39,245 nt of DNA. Source: Chrysochromulina tobinii (lineage: Eukaryota; Haptophyta; Prymnesiales; Chrysochromulinaceae). Below are positions 27,084 to 34,001 of the stretch, in pieces. Positions within the stretch are counted from its first letter, which is position 1. The number at the start of each line of letters is the position of its first letter. Where the stretch lies: the NCBI GenBank assembly GCA_001275005.1, contig JWZX01003316.1:1-39245 (forward strand). Reading direction: 5' to 3'. A program made the translations under genes and the position numbers. The notes below the pieces were generated by a model that was given only the letters and a program-made list of their open reading frames with translations, had not been told where the DNA came from and made no database searches.

Positions 27084-27968
27084 TCACTCGAGAGTCCAGT
27101 CAATCGGTTGCTGTCCCATTTTGACGAGGAATTCGTTAGCTGCTGAGAAGCACCGGCAGCCTCGGAACTTGGTTACGCTGAGAGGCGACGGATGCGCCGT
27201 TTCGATGACGCAGTGCCGGCTGCGGTTGATCATGGTGCATTTTTTCTGAGCAAAACCGCCCCAGAGGATGAAGACAGTTGGAGTCTCTTTCGAATTCAGC
27301 ACGCGAATTACGGCGTCGGTGAATGTCTGCCAGCCATACGCTTGGTGTGAGTTGGCTTCGCCCTGACGCACAGTAAGGGTCGCGTTCACCATCATGACGC
27401 CACGCTGCGCCCAGCTCTCGAGGTTGCCGTGCGCAGGGCGCCGGAAGTCCTTCACGTCCTGCTCAAGCTCCGTGTATATGTTCTTGAGACTTGGTGGCAC
27501 CTCGACGCCGCGGCTGACCGAAAACGCAAGACCGTGTGCCTGGCCACGGCCGTGGTATGGGTCCTGACCGAGAATCACGACACGTACTGCATCGAGTGGG
27601 GTCAGGTTGAAGGCAGAAAAGACGTGTCTGCGAGGGTCGCGAGTCGATCGGAAGAAACTGGGTTGTGATGGGAAGCTGACCGCACGGTGCTCGAGAGGGG
27701 CGTACTGCTCTGGCGGGAAGATGGACTTAGTCTTGCGCTCCGCTGCAATCTTGTTGGCCAGCTCTGCAAAGTATGACTTTCCAAACTCTCGGCGCAGCGC
27801 AGCAAGCCAGCCGGGCTCTGTAAGGTGCCCGAGAAGAGCCGTGACAACCTCGGACTGCGGCGGCGGCTCGGGGCGCGCGACTTTGCTCGCGCCGTCGTTG
27901 GTCGCGGTCGCTGAGGTCGACGGTTGATCCTCGTCACGCGGGCGCTTCAGAAATCGCATCATGGACAT
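27084..27968 (-). CDS. UNG: Uracil-DNA glycosylase
   Basis: Family 1 uracil-DNA glycosylase, which removes uracil from DNA to start base-excision repair. Catalytic features: the water-activating motif GQDPYHGRGQAHGLAFSV, uracil-pocket segment VMMVNATLTVR, TVFILWGGFAQKK, and the HPSPLS leucine-loop motif with its catalytic His. The chosen start (27968) gives 294 aa with a polar, disordered tail (about 8-40) before the catalytic domain, as in nuclear UNG2. Alternatives are 27962, 27959 and the upstream in-frame ATG at 28076 (330 aa). The longer form contains LTQRIFARLRRAM, a basic amphipathic stretch that could be a mitochondrial presequence, but it would leave only 16 bp to the divergent golgin ATG. 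Dual products from alternative starts are possible. Confidence 0.95.
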   Translation of the reverse strand: MSMMRFLKRPRDEDQPSTSATATNDGASKVARPEPPPQSEVVTALLGHLTEPGWLAALRREFGKSYFAELANKIAAERKTKSIFPPEQYAPLEHRAVSFPSQPSFFRSTRDPRRHVFSAFNLTPLDAVRVVILGQDPYHGRGQAHGLAFSVSRGVEVPPSLKNIYTELEQDVKDFRRPAHGNLESWAQRGVMMVNATLTVRQGEANSHQAYGWQTFTDAVIRVLNSKETPTVFILWGGFAQKKCTMINRSRHCVIETAHPSPLSVTKFRGCRCFSAANEFLVKMGQQPIDWTLE

Positions 27969-28092
27969 TGCTCTTCGCAAACGCGCGAAAATCCGTTGAG
28001 TCAAAAAACCTTTGGAAAAAAAGTCATGGGCTTGGTCACTGGTGAGGGATCGATACGCATGAAAGTTGTTTTCCATTTACGTCTCCTTTGGA
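27969..28092. promoter_or_regulatory. Compact bidirectional promoter with E2F-like site (UNG / golgin)
   Basis: A gap of 124 bp (or 16 bp if UNG starts at 28076). ATTTTCGCGCGT on the minus strand (about 27993-27982) matches the E2F consensus TTTSSCGC closely and lies just upstream of the short-form UNG ATG. An A-rich tract (about 28003-28022) follows. E2F control of UNG is known in plants and animals; here it is inferred. Confidence 0.45.
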
Positions 28093-30171
28093 ATGTCGAT
28101 ACTTGGAGATGCTTTCGGGCTTGCGGCTATGTCGGCGGCGGCGGAGAAGGTGAAGAGCGCCGCCGCCAAAGCGCATTCACTGGCGCAGGTCCACCTAGGT
28201 GATATGCTCGAGACAGCGGAGGTTCAATATGACGAGACAGGCCGTGCGGTGATCTCTACTGACCGACATCCAGGCGTTTCCGATGATGCGAAGGCCAATA
28301 GCAGGATTTCCGCGCTCATCGACGAGCGTGAACAGCTCCGCGAACTTGCCAACGAGCAGCTTAGGCAGCTGCAGGATCAGCTGGCGAGGCGGCTCGAGCT
28401 GACCGAGGAGCATCGTGCTGAAGCAGAGGCGCGGGTGCATGGAGCGGTCGAACGCGAGGAGCACCTGGAGCAGAGGATCCTCTCGCTCGAGGTGCACCTG
28501 GACGGCGAGCAGGCACGCCGGCGCATGCTCGAGGTCGAGTGCGAAGAGCTGCGCGCGCTGCGCCGCGAACACGCGACGTCCACGGAGGGGGCTGCGATGG
28601 CGCTTTCTGCGGCAGTGGACGCTGAGGCTGCTCGGTGGCGTGGCGACGTTGAAGAGATGCGCAGCGAGAGGGCCAAGGCGCAGCGTCGCTGCGAGCAGCT
28701 CGAGCAGGAGGTGAATGGCCTGAGAGAAGCCTGGCGAGCCGATCAAGAGGCGTCGCGTCTGCAGCAGCAGGAGCAGGAGCAGAAGGCGCGAGCCGCAGCA
28801 GGCTCGAGCCGAGAGGAGTCCACAAGCGTGGCGGAAACGGCGGCAACGGCGGCAGCGACGGCTACACGAATGCTCCGGGCAACGCTAAGCGCCGAGCATG
28901 CGCGAGAGGTGGCACGGTCCGTAGACGAGGCACGGGCGACGCAGCGCGCCGAGCACGAGCTCCAGATGGCGCAGGCTGTGGCACGCGCACACGAGAGCTT
29001 GGAGGCCACCCGACTGGACCGCGACGCGTGCATGCGGCAGGTGAAAGAGCTGCGCGTGGCCGTCGGCTGTATGACGCACGCCATAGCGGAGCAGGACGTG
29101 TGTCTCGCACGCACGGCTGCCGACGCGCAGAGAGCCGTCGAGGAGCGTGCGGCTCTGAAGGCGCAGGTGCAGCACGGAGTCGACGCAGCAAGCGAGCATC
29201 TTGAGAGCGCCACACGCGAGGCGGCGCACCAGGTACGTGATGCCGAGCTGCATGCTGCCAACCTTCGGCGCGAGCTTGACGAGCTGCAGCAAACGGTTGC
29301 AAAGGAGCGTGCGGACGTGGCGGCAGAACGTGAGTCGGCAGAGGAGCATCGCAAGGCGCAGGCCCGCACGCTTGCCGCGACGGTGAGCGAGCTGGATGGT
29401 GCGCAGCAAGAGCTACGTAAGGTGCGAGGCGAACTAGAAGCGCTGCGGCTCCACCTGCTCGATGACGAAGAGGAAAGTTCCCAACGCGAGGGGCAACTGT
29501 CCGACCATGTGCGCACACTCGAGGCCGCGGCTGCTGACTTGGAAGCGAGGAGGCAGAGCGCCGAGGCAGCGGCGGCGGCGAGCGAGAATCGCGCCGGGCG
29601 TGCCGAATCGGCCCTTGCGACAGCCGAGCGCCGCATCGTCGAGCAGTCGACCGCGCTCTCGAACTTGCAAATCGTGCTCGAGCACCTGCAGCTGCAGTCG
29701 ACCGGACCGAGCGAGGAGCTCACGCAGCTGCGCCTTGGTGGCCGGCTCCTCGCGGACGAGCTGCATCAAATGGAGGCTGAGCACGCCGGCGCGGTGCTCG
29801 CACGCGATGAGCTCCCCAAGGTGCGCCGCAAGCTCGAGGAGGAGAGGGAGGCGAATTTGCTGCGGCATGAACAGATGGCGAGCATGCAGGCACTGCTGCG
29901 TGCTGCAAAGGATGAGCGCTCGCAAGACTCGGTCATCGACAAGCAGCTCGTCGCCTCCGTGCTCGTCAAATACGTCGAGGGCGGGAACAGTGGCCAGGTG
30001 CTCGCAGTGCTCGCCTCGATGCTCGGCTGTTCTCATACCGAACGCCAGAGGCTCGGACTTGTACCCCGGACGATGATGGCGTCCCATCCGGATGCGAAGC
30101 TGTCCGACCTTTGGACCGACTTCCTGCTGGCCGAGTCAGGCGATGGGACGACTGGAGCTTCGGCGCGTTGA
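28093..30171 (+). CDS. Golgin with C-terminal GRIP-related (GRAB-like) domain, GMAP-210/Rud3 type
   Basis: A 692-aa protein, almost entirely coiled coil from about residue 60 to 640. The first 40 residues (MSILGDAFGLAAMSAAAEKV...) form an Ala/Ser/Gly-rich amphipathic helix resembling the ALPS-type membrane sensor of GMAP-210. The C-terminal segment (about 635-680) reads DKQLVASVLVKYV...VLAVLASMLGCSHTERQRLGL, matching the GRIP-related Arf-binding domain of Rud3, GMAP-210 and plant GC proteins (DxxLVxxxLLxFL...LxLLAxxLxxxxxxRxxxGL). Such golgins tether vesicles at the cis-Golgi, the C-terminus holding Arf1 on the Golgi and the N-terminus catching curved vesicles. The ATG at 28093 is the first in frame. 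The assignment rests on architecture and the C-terminal motif because the coiled coil itself is uninformative. Confidence 0.8.
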   Translation: MSILGDAFGLAAMSAAAEKVKSAAAKAHSLAQVHLGDMLETAEVQYDETGRAVISTDRHPGVSDDAKANSRISALIDEREQLRELANEQLRQLQDQLARRLELTEEHRAEAEARVHGAVEREEHLEQRILSLEVHLDGEQARRRMLEVECEELRALRREHATSTEGAAMALSAAVDAEAARWRGDVEEMRSERAKAQRRCEQLEQEVNGLREAWRADQEASRLQQQEQEQKARAAAGSSREESTSVAETAATAAATATRMLRATLSAEHAREVARSVDEARATQRAEHELQMAQAVARAHESLEATRLDRDACMRQVKELRVAVGCMTHAIAEQDVCLARTAADAQRAVEERAALKAQVQHGVDAASEHLESATREAAHQVRDAELHAANLRRELDELQQTVAKERADVAAERESAEEHRKAQARTLAATVSELDGAQQELRKVRGELEALRLHLLDDEEESSQREGQLSDHVRTLEAAAADLEARRQSAEAAAAASENRAGRAESALATAERRIVEQSTALSNLQIVLEHLQLQSTGPSEELTQLRLGGRLLADELHQMEAEHAGAVLARDELPKVRRKLEEEREANLLRHEQMASMQALLRAAKDERSQDSVIDKQLVASVLVKYVEGGNSGQVLAVLASMLGCSHTERQRLGLVPRTMMASHPDAKLSDLWTDFLLAESGDGTTGASAR

Positions 30172-31027
30172 TGGGCCGTGAACGGTCGAAGTGCCAAGAC
30201 GGTCGTGATACGTCGCGCGGACCCACCAGACGGACGGAGGCGACAGGGCAGCGCCGAGATGGCATGTTCGACCGAGATGCGACAACAAACACAGCCGGAT
30301 AGCGGTAGTTCGGCGGTCGACAGGTTGACGAGCATGTGCCGCGTGTGCCGTAGCCATGTGGGTCGACTCACGACTCTGCGGTCGGCGCGCTCGTCTTCGC
30401 TCTCCCCTGCCGTGTTTCGGCCATTCTCACGCGTCTCGGGAGCGTCGGGTACCCGCGCTCTCGACCGTTGGGGCGAGAAGTCCCAAGTAAGTCCGAAGAG
30501 GCCTGCAAGCCTACGAAAAGCCGGGCATTCCGCGTTGCTTCGGCAGACGGCACGCATGCGCTACCGATGGCACGCCGACGCGCACATTCCCTCCGCCCGT
30601 CGACGGACCCGGCATGTTCCGGATGCTCCGCGCCTCCGCCGGGAGACCGGTGGGACTCGGTGTTTAGCTTTAGGGGGCGGTTTTCGACACTGCGTCGCTG
30701 TTCCGATATCCGGGGTCGCCCGCGGCCTTCTAAACTCTTATAGCTGAGGGCGTTCCCCATCGGCATCGTTTGAATTAAAATTCATGAATCTTACTTCTCG
30801 AAGGGAGTTCGTCGGCTTGTAGTAACACAGTGTCCGACCGAAGTCCGACCGTGTAGGCGAAACGTGGCTACCGTCAGTGGCTACCGTCCGCAGTGGCTAC
30901 CGTCAGTGGCTCGCCGTCACGCGCCTGCGCACATCGGTCGACCCGTGGCCGCTGCCGCGATTCGACCAGCCGCTCGCCGCAAACCGTGCCGTCCCATTGG
31001 CGGTGATGCTCACAAAACCTCGGGCAC
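30172..31027. other. CpG-rich convergent gap
   Basis: 856 bp between the golgin stop and the 3' end of the small spliced gene. Positions 30180-30740 are CpG-dense with long frames on both strands that lack homology and are Arg/Ser-rich. Around 30745-30850 it becomes AT-richer. A short tandem repeat lies at 30864-30918. Confidence 0.45.
30864..30918. repeat. Tandem repeat of GTGGCTACCGTC
   Basis: Three exact 12-bp copies begin at 30864, 30877 and 30893, followed by one diverged copy (30906-30918). Spacers are 1, 4 and 1 bp. Function unknown. Confidence 0.85.
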
Positions 31028-31567
31028 TTAGATGGGCACTTCGTCGCTTGCTTGGACCTTGTGAGGGTTCAGGGCCGAACGCGCCGGAGCGTCGCCGTGT
31101 GGAGGCATTGCAGGTTCTGGGGCCTCTATCTGTGCGGGGGGGCTGCGGGGCGTCAATGACGCTGCGACGGGCGCAGCCTGGTGCGCCGCTCTCGTCCGAG
31201 TGGCGCTGATATCGAAGGAATCAGCGGCATCGGCCAGCCAGCCAGCAGAACTATGCTTGCGAAATGATGATGCACAGAACAAGCTGACCTCAGAGGCGGA
31301 ACGCTTTGCTATGCTCAGTTTGAATTCGGCCTCCGCTTCGGCCTCCGCTTCGGCCTCCGCTTCGAGCCTCCGTTTCACCACCCACTTCGTCCAATCTTCG
31401 GCCTACCTGAACTCAGGCACGATTTCGTTTCCGAACACAGCCTTCCATTGCATTCGGGCCTGACGGGCGGAAGCGATGAGTCCTCGTTAAGCGCAATTGC
31501 GAGTGGTAACAGTCCCTGGCCCTATAGCGCGTACCTGTTCGCGCAGCTCCGCATTCGCGTCACTCAT
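31028..31567 (-). CDS. Putative small spliced gene (three exons), unknown product
   Basis: Best model: exon 1 31567-31535, exon 2 31459-31407, exon 3 from about 31283 to 31028. Intron 1 (31534-31460) is 75 nt, the same length as two confident introns here, with donor CAG/GTACGC and acceptor CCCGTCAG. It joins MSDANAELREQ to ARMQWKAVFGNEIVPEF in frame, a natural-looking soluble sequence. After exon 2 the frame would hit TAG at once unless the CAG/GTAGGC donor is used; the acceptor at 31285-31284 (after GTTCCGCCTCTGAGGT) gives a 123-nt intron holding the 12-bp tandem repeat. The product would be about 114 aa, ending Pro/Ala-rich. I do not recognise it. Exon 3's start is uncertain. Confidence 0.45.
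31325..31372. repeat. 12-bp tandem repeat TTCGGCCTCCGC
   Basis: Three exact units (31325-31360) and one diverged unit (31361-31372). Read as protein it would give alternating Ser-Ala (plus strand) or Glu-Ala (minus strand), but it most likely lies in an intron of the small minus-strand gene. Confidence 0.85.
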
Positions 31568-32267
31568 CTCGATGGAGGTCTTCGCTGAGTTCTTCGCAGA
31601 GTCGCAGAGACTTCCACAACGCGCCGCCTGCGAGGATCCCAAATTGATCTATATATGTTTTCTCGATGTGGTTACGAAATCAGTAAGATCATACTTGATA
31701 GGATCATTTCTATAGTATGTTCTCCACTCGCACTTTGTAAAGAAGTCCGATCTACCACCGTCGAGGACGACTCCTATGCCGCCCTGTCACGATCGACGCA
31801 GGCGCAGCCTCACGGCTCGCGTTGGATGAGCGTTTCAAGTGGCGGGGGGTACGTCAGAGACGGCCACAATTACAAAACCCTTTCAGACTCATCTGCACAC
31901 ACCATTTCACAGACGTTCATCACACGACCATATCACCGCACACTATGCGGGGTACGCCAGAGACGGCCAAAATCAGACCCATCACACCATTTCACAGACG
32001 TTCATCACACGACCATATCACCGCACATTACCGCACAACCGCACAGTCACTCTGCATCTCTGTTGGATTTGTGTCAAGGTTGCCGTGCCTCTTCACTGAC
32101 ATCTTCCTGTGAACGCGAACCCACGGCGGCAAGCAGGCGTCCTTCGCAAGCGTCGCCGCCGCGCAGCAGCGCCCCACAGCGCGCTAGCCTCTCTCGTCCA
32201 GCTGCATCGTGACCGTGCCGTACCGTGCTCTGCCCGTCTGGCAGGTACATCCAGACCAGCTGCAGCC
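31568..32267. other. Divergent region between the small gene and PSMA6
   Basis: It should contain the 5' region of both genes. Positions 31640-31740 are AT-rich (GATCTATATATG) just upstream of the small gene's ATG and may be its core promoter. A degenerate tandem duplication occupies 31845-32030. The frame leading into PSMA6 is open from 32109 but shows no family match before the PSMA6 ATG and is probably 5' UTR. Confidence 0.45.
31845..32030. repeat. Diverged tandem duplication, about 80-100 bp per unit
   Basis: Copy 1 (about 31845-31947) and copy 2 (about 31949-32030) both run from GGGGTACGYCAGAGACGGCC to a stretch of about 40 bp that is identical in both (it starts ACCATTTCACAGACGTTC and ends ATATCACCGCACA). 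Copy 2 lacks about 15-20 bp in its middle. A third short ACCGCACA echo follows near 32030. No known mobile element is recognisable. Confidence 0.8.
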
Positions 32268-33250
32268 ATGTCACGCGGTAGCTCCGCTGGCTATGATCGA
32301 CACATCACCATCTTCTCGCCAGAGGGTCGGCTCTACCAAGTCGAGTACGCCTTCAAGGTGCGTGCTCCGCGATGGGCCGCCTCCCCGCACACGCCACATC
32401 TCACGATGACCGGTCGGTGTGGCTGCGTGCAGGCTATCAAGACGAGTGGCCTCACCTCTGTGGGCGTACGCGGCGCCGACTCTGCAGTCGTACTGACGCA
32501 GCGTAAGGTGCCTGACAAGCTGCATGACCCCGAATCGGTCACCAACATGTACCACATCACGGAGAACATCGGGCTTGTGATGACCGGTATGGTTGCCGAT
32601 GCCCGCTCCAAGGTGCAGCGGCTGCGCAGCGAAGCGGCGGAGTTTAAGTTCAACAACGGGTACGATATCCCTGTTGGCTACTTGGCAAAGCGTGCTGCAG
32701 ACCTGGCACAGGTCTACACGCAGCACGCCAGCATGCGCCCGCTCGGCATCGGTACGTGCGCGAACGCGACGCCCGAGTTGCGCTCGGACGCTGCGTGCCG
32801 TGTCCAGATCCTTGAAGAGAAACACGGCGGGAATCCCAGCCTGCCTGGCTCATCCTGCCCCTGCCTGCGTGTGCATCCGCAGCCATGATCATCGTCGGTA
32901 TTGACGTCGAGGGCGAGAACAAAATTCCGCAGCTGTACCGATGCGATCCCGCTGGGTACTACGTTGGCTACAAGGCTACCTCCGCCGGCCAAAAGGAGCA
33001 GGAGGCCAACAACTTTTTGGAGAAGCGCTACAAGACGGACCCAAACCCGGCCCTGTCGTACGATGACACCGTGCAGCTCGCGCTGGCGTGCCTGCAGACT
33101 GTCCTGGGTTCGGACCTCAAAGCCAGCGACGTGGAGGCGTGCGTGGTGCGGAACGACGCGCTTAAATTCACTAAACTGTCCAACGACGAGATAGAGGCGC
33201 ATCTGACGGCGCTCGCTGAACGTGACGACGATGTTGCGGCGCGCGACTAA
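32268..33250 (+). CDS. PSMA6: 20S proteasome subunit alpha-1 (PSMA6), three exons
   Basis: Exons 32268-32357, 32433-32751 and 32883-33250, with GT-AG introns of 75 and 131 nt, give 258 aa (human PSMA6 is 246). The proteasome alpha N-terminal signature is intact: [20 protein letters not shown] then [10 protein letters not shown]. Junction 1 gives [18 protein letters not shown] and junction 2 gives [17 protein letters not shown], both matching the family exactly. Other conserved stretches are [39 protein letters not shown] and a C-terminal HLTALAERD. It forms part of the outer alpha ring and gate of the 20S core. Intron 1 is a multiple of three without stops, so its retention would add 25 residues in frame. 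Confidence 0.97.
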
Positions 33251-33633
33251 AAGCGCGGCCCCGACGGCGTGGCGGTTGAGCGAACGTGGGCAAGCGTCGG
33301 CGCGGCGTGGCGGGGCGGGGACCTGCTGGACGTTCATGGCTCACCGCGTGCGACCGTGTGGCCCGATTCCGTCGGGGCGCAAGGAAAGCGCCGAGCGTGG
33401 ACTACCGTGTGGTGCGGGCTGCCCCCCCCGCGGCTAGTATGTGTAGCCAAGCAACGGCAACGCGACCATCCAAAAGTACGATCGAATCACGGCGAGCGGT
33501 ATACGTGTACAACGTGTGAGAGGGAACCCGTTAAAGATGGTGTATGTGGCGCCGGTCCGGATGCCGCGCCGGCCTCCCGCGTCCAATTGCCCGCGTCCCG
33601 GGCGGCGTGATCGGTTAAACCGCGATGGAGACG

Positions 33634-33656
33634 GCGCGCGTTGCGCCAACGCGCGC
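33634..33656. repeat. GC-rich hairpin, 10-bp stem and 3-nt loop
   Basis: GCGCGCGTTG at 33634-33643 and its exact complement CAACGCGCGC at 33647-33656 are separated by CGC. It could act in 3'-end formation or transcription stopping between the convergent genes, which is inference only. Confidence 0.7.
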
Positions 33657-33668
33657 GGTCTACCGCGT

Positions 33669-33720
33669 GGTTACTAATTTCGCTATTCCGTACGGAAGTG
33701 TTCGCTCGGTTACTAATTTC
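33669..33720. repeat. 13-bp direct repeat flanking a 12-bp palindrome
   Basis: GGTTACTAATTTC occurs at 33669-33681 and 33708-33720. Between them lies the perfect palindrome TTCCGTACGGAA (33686-33697). The arrangement resembles a protein-binding site or a transposon footprint, but no terminal inverted repeat or coding element is visible. Confidence 0.75.
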
Positions 33721-34001
33721 CCTACGTCCCGCGCGGCCGGCGCGGGCCGCGACGGAGGCGGGAGGGCCGACGGGCGGGCCGCACGCCGGAGCGGCGGTCA
33801 GAGCGGCGGCGCGTTGCGCTTGCGGTGCGCCGGGGACGAGAGCGCACGCCCACGGTCGCCGCGACAAGACAGGGTTCCTGCTCGCGGTCCTGGCGGCGGT
33901 CCGGCGTCTCGCACGCGGGCCACGGCCTAAGCCACGGCCGGCTCGCGGTTCCACGCGCGCCAGCTGCGCGCGCCGGATCCCGATTGCTCGACCCGATTGG
34001 G

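Larger units (their letters stand above)
33251..34001. other. CpG-rich convergent gap with strong palindromes
   Basis: 751 bp between the PSMA6 and NEK10 stop codons. It contains a 10-bp-stem hairpin (33634-33656), a 12-bp palindrome between two direct repeats (33669-33720), and very CG-dense sequence at 33720-33860. All frames here are compositional. I see no gene. Confidence 0.5.

Noticed and set aside
28743-29723. 326-codon minus-strand frame inside the golgin
   Set aside because: It is mostly Ser/Ala/Arg/Cys, the mirror image of Glu/Ala/Arg coiled-coil codons; no independent support.
31200-31463. Ser-Ala repeat protein on the plus strand
   Set aside because: It derives from the 12-bp tandem repeat and overlaps the better-supported spliced gene on the minus strand.
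30864-32030. CRISPR array
   Set aside because: Repeats are few, spacers are 1-4 bp or absent, units diverge, and the genome is eukaryotic.
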